A DNA stretch of 9,152 nucleotides from Lachnospiraceae bacterium (GCA_017412265.1 JAFPYK010000218.1:1-9152), one strand, 5' to 3'. Shown: positions 1 through 6,067, counted from the stretch's first letter. Translations and numbers: made by a program. The notes: generated from the letters alone by a model not told the origin.

Positions 1-266
1 CATGACGCTTACCTGGTCTTGCTAGTCTGGGAGTCGCCTGCCATATCCCCTGGCTCTGGGAGTCGAAGAGGGAAGTGTGTCTGGAATGAGTACCTAGCCA
101 GAGAGAAGGGGGTTCGGATGCATTTCCCGGATATAACCGCAGGATATAGAATGATATATCTTCTGGTGCGTTGACCTCTCTGAAAAGAATATGATAGGTT
201 GAATGTGAAAAGAAATGGTTTGTTCGGCATGAAATGTGCTGTGGAAGGCGAAGAGAGGTGAGCGGC
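1..266. other. Leader region without a convincing gene
   Basis: No recognisable gene lies here. A + strand frame is open from base 1 to a TGA at 172-174 (57 codons), so it could be the tail of a gene entering from the left, but the translation resembles no family I know and such a run can occur by chance. An 11-bp direct repeat, TCTGGGAGTCG, is present at 26-36 and 55-65. From about 120 the composition becomes AT-richer, as expected for a promoter and leader ahead of the aldolase-VOC gene. Confidence 0.4.
171..200 (+). promoter_or_regulatory. Weak candidate sigma-70 promoter for the aldolase-VOC gene
   Basis: TTGACC at 171-176 is five of six to the -35 consensus. At a spacing of 17-18 bases the -10 candidates are ATAGGT (194-199) or TAGGTT (195-200), both poor. 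A better -10 word, TATGAT, is at 190-195 but lies only 13 bases from the -35. The AT-rich setting and the location 70-100 bases before the start codon fit a promoter, but the pairing is not decisive. Confidence 0.3.
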
Positions 267-1205
267 ATGAAGTGTGCTTATCAGGAGAGCGGTGTGATTC
301 CGCGGTTTTATCTGGAGAATGTGGGGGACGCGGCAGAGACCGCGCGGGCGATGCTCGCGGGCGAGGTCTGCAATGTGGTGATGGATGTGCGCGGCGAGGG
401 GCTTCTCGCCATCGAGACGATCCGGCGGGAGGTGCCGGAGATGACGGTCGGCGCATGTGCGATTCATACGCCGGAGGAGCTGCGCGCGGCGGTGAAGGCC
501 GGGGCGCAGTTTGTCATGCTGTGTGAGTTTTCGGAGGCGATGATATCGGAGGCGAAAGAGCTTGGCGTCGAGGTGATCGTTCACTGCGAGACGCTCTCGG
601 AGGTGATTCAGGCGAGGGACCTGGGAGCCGACGGGGCGAAGATCCGGCTGGATCCTGCGAAGAGGGTGCAGGAGCAGCTGAAGCCGTACCGGACGTATCT
701 GAGCGAGCCGTTCCTGGTGCCTGCGGAGATCACGGATCCGGCGGTGATCGGGGAGCTTACGGCTTCGCCGGTGGTGGCCTCGGTGGAGACGGACTGGATC
801 CGCACGATGGAACTGCGCACGGTGGAGAATACGTGCCGCGAACTGCACGCGGCGGTGCTGGGATTCACATTTGCCCACGTGGGCATCAACTGCCCGGACA
901 TTGAGGGGACGAGGGCAGTCTCGGGGCGGTTTACGGAGCTCTTCGGCTTCCCTGCGACGGACAATCCGCGGGGCAATTCGTTCTATTCGACGTCTTCGAT
1001 TGAGGTCATGAAGTTCATGCAGCTGGGCACGCACGGGCACCTGGGCATCCGCACGAACAACGCGGCGCGGGCAGCGGAGTGGCTGGAGAAGAAGGGCGTC
1101 AAGCTGCGGCACGGGACGGAGAAGTACGTCGACGGGCGGCTGTCGAATATCTATCTCGAGGAGGAGATCGGAGGATTCGCAGTGCATCTGCTGCAGAAGA
1201 GATGA
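267..1205 (+). CDS. KDPG/KHG aldolase-like domain fused to a VOC (glyoxalase-like) domain
   Basis: The product is 312 residues. The ATG at 267 is preferred over an in-frame ATG at 234 because AGAGGTGA (254-261) sits five bases before it and family homology begins there. Residues ~8-185 resemble class I KDPG/4-hydroxy-2-oxoglutarate aldolases (AGAQF at 78-82; GADGAK at 120-125). K125 aligns with the Schiff-base Lys (K133 of E. coli Eda). The catalytic Glu (Eda E45) aligns with V38 in my hand alignment, and the SPG and Gly-rich phosphate loops are not recognisable, so KDPG itself is an unlikely substrate. Residues ~200-312 form a VOC-type metal-enzyme domain beginning FAHVGI, with candidate ligands H204, H258 and H307. 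Such fusions exist in Firmicutes, often annotated as aldolases. The enzyme is probably cytosolic and may cleave or isomerise an oxo-acid. The family call is good; the reaction is unknown. Confidence 0.8.
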   Translation: MKCAYQESGVIPRFYLENVGDAAETARAMLAGEVCNVVMDVRGEGLLAIETIRREVPEMTVGACAIHTPEELRAAVKAGAQFVMLCEFSEAMISEAKELGVEVIVHCETLSEVIQARDLGADGAKIRLDPAKRVQEQLKPYRTYLSEPFLVPAEITDPAVIGELTASPVVASVETDWIRTMELRTVENTCRELHAAVLGFTFAHVGINCPDIEGTRAVSGRFTELFGFPATDNPRGNSFYSTSSIEVMKFMQLGTHGHLGIRTNNAARAAEWLEKKGVKLRHGTEKYVDGRLSNIYLEEEIGGFAVHLLQKR

Positions 1206-1220
1206 CGGCCTGAGATCATT

Positions 1221-1260
1221 AATGGGCGGCAAAACGTGAAGACGTTTTGCCGCCCATTTT
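1221..1260 (+). terminator. Rho-independent terminator of the aldolase-VOC gene
   Basis: A perfect 17-bp inverted repeat (arms 1221-1237 and 1242-1258) encloses the 4-base loop GAAG. A T-rich tail (TTTTCTGTTCTT) begins within the end of the right arm. It starts 15 bases after the stop of the upstream gene. It lies between convergent genes, so it may also stop transcripts of the LysR gene, but on the minus strand the following bases (AATGATCT) are a poor U-tract, so its main direction is +. Confidence 0.9.
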
Positions 1261-1280
1261 CTGTTCTTGAGGGGTCCGGA

Positions 1281-2207
1281 TCACCGATGGTCTCGCAGGA
1301 GTTCTTCGTTGATCAGCGAGATCAGGTTGTTCGCAGTGACCGAGAGAGGGTTGCCGTGGTATTTGGCAAGGCCGATGGAGAGTTGTTCGGGCGTGGGGCC
1401 CGCGATGAAGAAGCGCATGCTGCCGGGCGTCCGCAGGTTGTTGATGAAGGCGCGGGTCGTGAGGACGCACAGGCCCCAGACCTCCGCGAATTCGATCGCG
1501 CTCAGGTTGTTGCGGGCGGTGACGGCGACGTTCGGCGTGAAGCCGGCCTGCTCGAAGAGGCGGGCGACGGTCTCGGAGAAGCGTGTGCCGCGCTCGCGCA
1601 GGACGAAGGATTCGTGGCGGAAGAGCTTCAGGTCGATCAGGGGGAATTCCCTGGAGAGGTAGGGGGTGCCCATGCCGGCCAGGGGATGGTCGGCGGGGAT
1701 GCCGAGGAGGATGTCTTCTTCCATGATCAGCATGGCGTCGATGTCCGGGTCGTGCTTGGGCAGGGTGATGAAGCCGATGTCCAGCTGGCTGATCTTTAAG
1801 CGGCGCTCGATCTCCTGGGAGCGGAGCTCGGTGAGGACGAGGTTGACCTTCGGGAAGTCGTGGCGCATCTTCTGGACCGCGGAGAAGATGTAGGGGCGGA
1901 TCTCGGTGCAGGAGAAGCCCACATGGAGTTCCGGCATCTCTTCGTGCTTGTAGTCTGTGAGTTCATTTTCCAGGTTGTTCTTGAGGACGGCGATCTGCTT
2001 CGAGTAGCTGATGTAGAGCTCGCCGGCCGGGGTCAGGGTCAGGGGGCGCCGGTCGTGGTAGAAGAGCTCGATACCGAGGCGGGTCTCGAGGGTCTTCAGG
2101 TATTTGGTGAGGGCCGGCTGGGAGATGAAGAGTTCCTCGGAGGCTTTGGAGATGTTTCCGTGCTTGGCGATGGCCAGGACGTAATCGATGTCTTTGCATT
2201 CTATCAT
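1281..2207 (-). CDS. LysR-type transcriptional regulator
   Basis: This is a DNA-binding regulator of 308 residues, the usual LysR length. An in-frame upstream ATG at 2249 would add 14 residues with no family match. The start at 2207 is chosen because AAAGGA (complement of 2217-2222) precedes it at nine bases and the winged helix-turn-helix begins right after. Residues 5-63 hold the wHTH, with the typical recognition run GNISKASEELFISQPALTK and the wing RRPLTLTPAGE. Residues ~92-300 form the periplasmic-binding-protein-like effector domain (MPELHVGFSC; LDIGFITLP). The gene is divergent from the Fe-S/dehydrogenase/TTT genes, the classic LysR layout, so it probably activates them in response to the imported carboxylate or a product (inference). 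It is convergent with the aldolase-VOC gene. Confidence 0.93.
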   Translation of the reverse strand: MIECKDIDYVLAIAKHGNISKASEELFISQPALTKYLKTLETRLGIELFYHDRRPLTLTPAGELYISYSKQIAVLKNNLENELTDYKHEEMPELHVGFSCTEIRPYIFSAVQKMRHDFPKVNLVLTELRSQEIERRLKISQLDIGFITLPKHDPDIDAMLIMEEDILLGIPADHPLAGMGTPYLSREFPLIDLKLFRHESFVLRERGTRFSETVARLFEQAGFTPNVAVTARNNLSAIEFAEVWGLCVLTTRAFINNLRTPGSMRFFIAGPTPEQLSIGLAKYHGNPLSVTANNLISLINEELLRDHR

Positions 2208-2238
2208 GATGTGAAATCCTTTCCGGTATGACCAACGA

Positions 2239-2268
2239 AATATAGACAATGGTTATATTACAGTATAA
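2239..2268 (-). promoter_or_regulatory. Candidate promoter of the LysR gene
   Basis: Read on the minus strand, TTATAC (complement of 2263-2268) and TATATT (complement of 2239-2244) are separated by 18 bases. This would start transcription near 2232 and leave a leader of about 25 bases before the start codon at 2207. The -35 is poor. The palindrome at 2252-2269 overlaps the -35 and spacer, which would allow autorepression, common in this regulator family. Confidence 0.4.
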
Positions 2269-2269
2269 C
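2252..2269. promoter_or_regulatory. Putative LysR operator (18-bp palindrome)
   Basis: GTTATA at 2252-2257 and TATAAC at 2264-2269 are perfect inverted arms around a 6-base spacer (TTACAG). T2256 and A2268 give the T-N11-A spacing typical of LysR-family sites. The site lies between the divergent start codons, 45 bases from the LysR start and about 150 from the Fe-S gene start. Its centre is roughly 55 bases before the predicted + strand transcription start, a suitable place for activation. Binding by this particular regulator is inferred. Confidence 0.55.
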
Positions 2270-2279
2270 TTTGCGGTGC

Positions 2280-2309
2280 TTTACGCCCCTGTTAGGAATA
2301 TTGTAGAAT
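2280..2309 (+). promoter_or_regulatory. Candidate promoter of the Fe-S/dehydrogenase/TTT operon
   Basis: TTTACG (2280-2285) and TAGAAT (2304-2309) are separated by 18 bases, a moderate sigma-70 pair. This predicts a start near 2316 and an untranslated leader of about 100 bases. A perfect TTGACA is present at 2365-2370 but has no acceptable -10 at 16-18 bases. Imperfect elements suit an activator-dependent promoter. I see no known riboswitch fold in the leader. Confidence 0.4.
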
Positions 2310-2419
2310 AAAAGCACCAAAAAAGCAAATGGTACCTTGTGATTGTGATGAAAAAAGGAAACTATTGACAGATTTATTTCCTGCATTGAGGCAAAAGTTA
2401 AGAAGTAGGAGGAAATTAC

Positions 2420-3151
2420 ATGGCACAGATTATCAGTGAAAAATGTGTCGGCTGCAGACAGTGCCAGAAGTACTGTTCTGTGGATGCCATCAAGTATGAT
2501 GCCGAGAAGAGAAAATGCTACATCGCGAGTGATGAGTGCGTGGACTGCTATGTCTGTATGAGACAGCATGTATGTCCGAGAGACGCGATCCAGCCGGTGG
2601 AGATGGACTATTATCAGCAGTTCTGCCACACGATGAGCGACCCTTGCGAGAACCACGGTGTGACCGGCGTGACCGGGCGAGGCACGGAGGAGGTCAAGAC
2701 CAACGATGTGACCGGGCGCGTGAAGAAGGGCCGTGTGGGCTTCTGTATCGACGTCGGGCGTCCCGGCGCGGGATGTCGTTTCTATGACGTAGAGAAGATC
2801 GCGATGGCGATTGCGGCGGCCGGCGTGAAGCTGGAGGGCCCGGAGTGCACGCCTCTGGCGGCGCTGATGACGGATGTGAGCACGGGCAAGCTGCAGGATG
2901 AGGTCCTGAACTACCGCACGCTTTCGGTGATCATCGAGGGCAACTGCGCGGATGAGGATTTCCCGAACGTCATGAGAGCCCTGCAGAAGGTTTCCGGCGA
3001 GATCGAGACGGTCTTCTCGCTTGGCCTGATCATGCGTGTGGACGAGAACGGCTACAACCCGAATCTCGAGGCTCTGGATGATCTGGGTATCCCGCGTCCT
3101 TACCGCGGGAAGGTGAATGTGGGCCTGGGCAAGCCTCTGTGCCTGGACTGA
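2420..3151 (+). CDS. Two-cluster Fe-S protein with unrecognised C-terminal domain
   Basis: The product is 243 residues; AGGAGG lies eight bases before the ATG. Residues 1-58 form a bacterial-ferredoxin-like domain. C9, C12, C15 and C19 make a standard CxxCxxCxxxC set. C40, C43, C46 and C52 make a second set with a longer last gap (CxxCxxCxxxxxCP), so the second cluster site is slightly irregular. The two cluster motifs indicate electron transfer in the cytosol. Residues ~80-100 are a Gly/Thr-rich linker with repeated VTG. Residues ~104-243 are a soluble domain I do not recognise, with additional Cys at 109, 119, 143, 176 and 241. It is the first gene after the divergent control region and is followed after 44 bases by the Cys-rich gene, so it is probably a redox partner in the same pathway. 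Alternative: a maturation or subunit protein of an Fe-S enzyme. Confidence 0.75.
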   Translation: MAQIISEKCVGCRQCQKYCSVDAIKYDAEKRKCYIASDECVDCYVCMRQHVCPRDAIQPVEMDYYQQFCHTMSDPCENHGVTGVTGRGTEEVKTNDVTGRVKKGRVGFCIDVGRPGAGCRFYDVEKIAMAIAAAGVKLEGPECTPLAALMTDVSTGKLQDEVLNYRTLSVIIEGNCADEDFPNVMRALQKVSGEIETVFSLGLIMRVDENGYNPNLEALDDLGIPRPYRGKVNVGLGKPLCLD

Positions 3152-3195
3152 TGTGACCGCGTCAACCGAGCATTCTGAAAGAAAGGAACGATACT

Positions 3196-3840
3196 ATGTC
3201 TCATTCATTACATAGAAGCGGCGACATCGAGTCGCAGAAGAAGGATTTTGTCTGGTTCATGTACCAGACCAAGGGTGTCAATGACAAGAACATCAAGCCG
3301 AAGATGATGGTTTACATCAACGCGGCGGAGCGCCAGGGCTCGGAGAACTGGGGCGATGTGAAGACCGGCCCGATCACGAGATTTGACCCGCAGGACATCA
3401 AGGACCACATCACGGACAAGTCGAGAATCCGCGGCGTCTTCACGAAGCCGGAGCAGGTGATCGGCTTCCTGAAGGAGGTCAAGGAGGCGGACATCGACCA
3501 GTCCTGCATCATCACGGGCGTGTTCTCGGAAGTGATTCCGTGCTGCCACGCGGCGGGTGTGACGCCTCATTCGATTAACTATTCCCTGGGTGTCTGGGGC
3601 AACAAGGGCATCCTTCCGGATGAGGATACGCTGGCGATCACCACGATGTGCGGACATCATATGATCCCTCCGAAATTCGTGGAGTACATCATCGACCAGG
3701 TGGACAAGGGCCGGATGACGCCTCAGGAGGGCGCGGACCGTCTCTCGACGTTCTGCTACTGCGGTATCTTCAACCAGGTGCGCTGCGCGGACCTGATCGC
3801 GGAAGATGTGGAGAAGAGAAGGAATAAGAAAGATGAGTAA
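3196..3840 (+). CDS. Cys-rich protein of unknown function
   Basis: I do not recognise this 214-residue product. AAAGGA precedes the ATG at a good distance. No signal peptide or membrane segment is visible, so it is likely cytosolic. The N-terminal third is charged and hydrophilic. The C-terminal half holds seven Cys: C104, C116-C117, C152 in a CGHHMIPP motif with H154/H155, and C187, C189 and C197 in FCYCGIFNQVRC. H118 follows the CC pair. The clustering suggests a metal or Fe-S site rather than structural disulfides. Its last eight bases overlap the start of the dehydrogenase gene, indicating translational coupling and a linked role. With the upstream Fe-S protein it may form a two-subunit redox or hydratase-like unit (inference). 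Confidence 0.75.
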   Translation: MSHSLHRSGDIESQKKDFVWFMYQTKGVNDKNIKPKMMVYINAAERQGSENWGDVKTGPITRFDPQDIKDHITDKSRIRGVFTKPEQVIGFLKEVKEADIDQSCIITGVFSEVIPCCHAAGVTPHSINYSLGVWGNKGILPDEDTLAITTMCGHHMIPPKFVEYIIDQVDKGRMTPQEGADRLSTFCYCGIFNQVRCADLIAEDVEKRRNKKDE

Positions 3841-4903
3841 TTACCGGCTGGGCATTCTGTTGGGCGACGATATCGGGCTGGAGATCGTTCCGGTCGCGGT
3901 GGATGTGCTGAAGGCCGCGGTGGCCAATTATCCGGAGATCCAGATCGACTGGGTGCCTCTCCCGATCGGCTATAAGTCGTTCCTGGAGAACGGGCATTCG
4001 CTGCCGGAGAGCACGTACCAGACGCTCTTTGAGCTGGATGGATGGATTCTGGGACCGATCGGGCACATGGCGTATCCGAAGGACCCGAACTGCATCAACC
4101 CGCACCCGATTCTGCGCCGGGACTTCGACCTGGTAAGCAACATCCGCCCGGCGAAGGCCTACAAGGGTATTCCGTGCATCAATGACAACACGGACCTGAT
4201 CATTGTCCGCGAGAATAACGAGGGCTTCCAGCCCGACCGCAACATGTTCAAGGGGACGAGCGACTGTATGCCGACTCCGGACATGGCGCTCTCGCTGCGC
4301 GTGATCACGAGGCGTAATTCTCAGATGGCGGCCCGGACGTCGTTCGAGCTGGCCAGACAGAGAAATAAATTGAAAAAGGTGACTGCGATCCACAAGAATA
4401 CGGTCTTTAAGCTGGGCTGCACGCTGTTCCTGGACGCGTGCCGCGAGGTGGCGGCGGATTATCCGGACATCGAGTTCGAGACCTGTGTGGTGGATACATT
4501 TGCCATGAAGATGCTCATGGATCCCACCCGCTATGACGTGGTGGTGGCCACGAACATGTTCGGCGATATCCTGTCAGATGAGGCCGCGGGCCTGATCGGC
4601 GGGCTGGGCCTGGCGCCCGGGCTGTCGGTGGGACCGAAGTATGTGATGGCGCAGGCCACGCACGGCTCGGCTCCGGATATTGCCGGCAAGAACATCGCGA
4701 ATCCTTACGCGATGATTATGTCCGCGCAGATGATGCTCTCCTGGCTGGCGAACCAGCGGCAGGATGAGGCAGGCATGAAGGCCGCGCAGGACATTGAAGA
4801 TGTGATGACCCGGGTGATGACCGAGAAGAAGGTTCTGACGCCGGATCTCGGAGGCACGGCGGGCACGAAGGAGTTCGGGGCCTACGTCTGCAGCCTCTTT
4901 TAA
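3833..4903 (+). CDS. Isocitrate/isopropylmalate/tartrate dehydrogenase family protein, NAD-type, variant active site
   Basis: The product is 356 residues, normal for the family. The ATG at 3833 overlaps the preceding stop (ATGAGTAA) and has AGAAGGA upstream; an in-frame ATG at 3806 adds only nine unrelated residues. The family oxidises (2R)-2-hydroxy acids at C2 and usually decarboxylates them. Visible motifs are GDDIGLE (11-17), substrate Arg in LRRDFDLVSNIRP (94-106), RENNEGF (126-132), HKNT with K188, metal-binding D221, D245 and D249 (MFGDILSDEAAG), and HGSAPDIAGKNIANP (278-292). The Asp-Ile there matches the NAD-specific rather than the NADP type. The position normally held by the catalytic Tyr (Y160 of E. 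coli ICDH, Y139 of Thermus IMDH) is Q133. The loop 130-150 resembles the less studied ICDH/IMDH-like group rather than true LeuB. Substrate unknown; an imported di- or tricarboxylate is most likely given the TTT genes. Confidence 0.88.
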   Translation: MSNYRLGILLGDDIGLEIVPVAVDVLKAAVANYPEIQIDWVPLPIGYKSFLENGHSLPESTYQTLFELDGWILGPIGHMAYPKDPNCINPHPILRRDFDLVSNIRPAKAYKGIPCINDNTDLIIVRENNEGFQPDRNMFKGTSDCMPTPDMALSLRVITRRNSQMAARTSFELARQRNKLKKVTAIHKNTVFKLGCTLFLDACREVAADYPDIEFETCVVDTFAMKMLMDPTRYDVVVATNMFGDILSDEAAGLIGGLGLAPGLSVGPKYVMAQATHGSAPDIAGKNIANPYAMIMSAQMMLSWLANQRQDEAGMKAAQDIEDVMTRVMTEKKVLTPDLGGTAGTKEFGAYVCSLF

Positions 4904-4920
4904 AGGGCGGTGCATCCGTC

Positions 4921-4938
4921 CGGCGCCTCAGGGCGCCG
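4921..4938 (+). other. RNA hairpin between the dehydrogenase and tctC genes
   Basis: CGGCGCC (4921-4927) and GGCGCCG (4932-4938) pair perfectly around the 4-base loop TCAG, 17 bases after the dehydrogenase stop. No T-run follows, so it is not a standard terminator. It could partly terminate transcription, or protect the 3' end of the upstream message and separate expression of the catabolic and transport genes. Confidence 0.5.
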
Positions 4939-4944
4939 ATCCCA

Positions 4945-4973
4945 TTGACTTCCGTTAGGAACGTAGCAATAAA
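4945..4973 (+). promoter_or_regulatory. Weak candidate internal promoter before tctC
   Basis: TTGACT (4945-4950) is five of six to a -35 box. The matching -10 region is only loosely TATAAT-like: AATAAA at 4968-4973 with a 17-base spacer, or CAATAA one base earlier. It lies in the 94-base gap before the receptor gene, where an extra promoter could raise receptor levels. The A-rich stretch just before the AAGGAG ribosome binding site also favours strong translation. Confidence 0.25.
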
Positions 4974-4997
4974 CAAACAAAAAAAGGAGAGAAACAA

Positions 4998-5990
4998 ATG
5001 AAGCGTTTACTTGCACTGCTGTTAGTTCTGGTAATGGTATGTTCCCTCACCGCCTGCGGAGGCAAGAAGGAGGAGGAGAACAAGGGCTCCAACTATCCGG
5101 AGAAGGAAGTTGAGGTTGTCTATCATTCTTCCGTCGGTTCCGGCGGCGACATCATGATCCGTGCGTTTGACAAGGCTCTGACCAATCTGGCCAATGCGGG
5201 CAAGATCAAGCACAAAGGCTGGGTTGTCAACAACATGCCCGGCGGCTCCGGCGCTGTTGCCTGGGAGTACACCGCGAAGGCTGAGCCGGACGGCTACACC
5301 CTTCTGGGCATCTCTTCCACCATTCTGACGAGCCCTCTGATGAATGAGATGGATGTCAACTATGAGTCCTTCACCCCCATCGCGATCCTGCTGGTTGACC
5401 CTATGGTTATCGCGGTTCCCGGCTCGAGCCCTTACAACACCTTTGAAGATCTGGTGAAGGCTGCCGAGGCGGCTCCCGGAACGCAGAGCTGGGCCGGCGG
5501 TGTTGCCGGTGAGCTTGGTTTCGTTGCCGGTATGGAAGTTGAGAAGGCTTTCGGCATCGACATCAACCTGGTTCCTTTCGAGGGCGGCGGCGATACGGCT
5601 GCTTCTCTGATGGGCGGACATCTGGATGCCGCGATCGGTGAGTTCGCTGAGCTTGCCGAGGCTGCGGAAGCCGGCGACGTCAAGATCCTTGCTTCCTTCA
5701 ACCCGCTGACGGTTGAGGGCTATGAGGATACCCCTACCATGGAGAAGCTGGGCCACGGCGAGATCGAGGTCACCAAGATCCGTGGTATCCTCGGACCGAA
5801 GGATATGCCTCAGGACGTTGTGGACGCGATCCGCGCTCAGCTCAAGGCGATGCTGGATGAGGAGTCCTTCAAGGAGTATGTTGCTGCCAACGGCCTGCTT
5901 GTCGAGTGGCATGAAGGCGACGACGCCATGAAGCTGATGGCTGACCAGACCGAGATGCTGAAGAAGTCTCTGGAAGAAGTCAACAACTAA
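4998..5990 (+). CDS. tctC: Tripartite tricarboxylate transporter receptor lipoprotein (TctC/Bug family)
   Basis: The product is 330 residues, a normal length, with AAGGAG before the ATG. It captures a carboxylate outside the membrane and delivers it to TctA/TctB. Residues 1-19 are a signal peptide and LTAC with C20 is a lipobox, so the mature protein is lipid-anchored, as expected in a Gram-positive cell. Family marks follow in order: VGSGGD (46-51, first ligand loop), NMPGGSG (79-85), PDGYTL (97-102), FEGGGDTAASLMGGHLDA (194-211) and GILGPKDMP (263-271). Bug proteins bind the carboxylate head group of the ligand through the two conserved loops, but the exact ligand cannot be read from sequence. 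Codon choice shifts towards GTT, GCT and TCC compared with GCG/GTG-rich neighbours, which suggests high expression. Hairpins flank the gene. Confidence 0.95.
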   Translation: MKRLLALLLVLVMVCSLTACGGKKEEENKGSNYPEKEVEVVYHSSVGSGGDIMIRAFDKALTNLANAGKIKHKGWVVNNMPGGSGAVAWEYTAKAEPDGYTLLGISSTILTSPLMNEMDVNYESFTPIAILLVDPMVIAVPGSSPYNTFEDLVKAAEAAPGTQSWAGGVAGELGFVAGMEVEKAFGIDINLVPFEGGGDTAASLMGGHLDAAIGEFAELAEAAEAGDVKILASFNPLTVEGYEDTPTMEKLGHGEIEVTKIRGILGPKDMPQDVVDAIRAQLKAMLDEESFKEYVAANGLLVEWHEGDDAMKLMADQTEMLKKSLEEVNN

Positions 5991-6020
5991 GACTGGTCTG
6001 AATCTGACTTAATACGCTGC

Positions 6021-6054
6021 ATTGTCCCACGGCAGGCTGCTGCTGTGGGACAAT
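6021..6054 (+). other. Strong intercistronic RNA hairpin between tctC and tctB
   Basis: Arms 6021-6035 and 6040-6054 form a 15-bp stem with one G-U wobble, closed by the loop GCTG. The sequence that follows (GTCGAAAAAGG) is not T-rich, so this is unlikely to be a classic full terminator. Placed directly after a receptor gene and before membrane-subunit genes, it fits a 3'-end stabiliser or partial attenuator that gives more receptor than permease. The stem contains the in-frame ATG at 6053, which argues against that ATG being the tctB start. Confidence 0.7.
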
Positions 6055-6060
6055 GTCGAA

Positions 6061-6067
6061 AAAGGAG
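6061..6067 (+). promoter_or_regulatory. Ribosome binding site that fixes a GTG start for tctB
   Basis: AAAGGAG is found here, nine bases before GTG at 6077. The alternative ATG at 6053 lies upstream of this site, inside the hairpin stem, and would read the binding site itself as codons (K-K-E-R). Confidence 0.75.

Noticed and set aside
9..1232. A 407-codon minus-strand open frame opposite the aldolase-VOC gene
   Set aside because: It mirrors the codon structure of the GC-rich + strand gene, is very Arg/Leu/His-rich, matches no family, and runs across the terminator. The + strand gene has clear domain matches and a ribosome binding site.
1236..1799. A 187-codon + strand open frame opposite the LysR gene
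   Set aside because: It begins inside the terminator stem, is Gly/Asp/Val/Glu-rich in the way antisense frames of GC-rich genes are, and opposes a clear LysR gene.
2365..2370. A perfect TTGACA as the -35 of the operon promoter
   Set aside because: At 16-18 bases downstream the sequence (TGAGGC, GAGGCA, AGGCAA) is unlike any -10 box, so the imperfect pair at 2280-2309 is preferred.
3833..4903. Assignment of the dehydrogenase as LeuB or Icd
   Set aside because: The loop around 126-150 and the Gln at the Tyr position differ from both, no leucine or TCA-cycle genes are nearby, and the transporter context points to a catabolic substrate.
5022..5912. A 296-codon minus-strand open frame opposite tctC
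   Set aside because: It is antisense to an unmistakable TctC lipoprotein gene and has no family features of its own.
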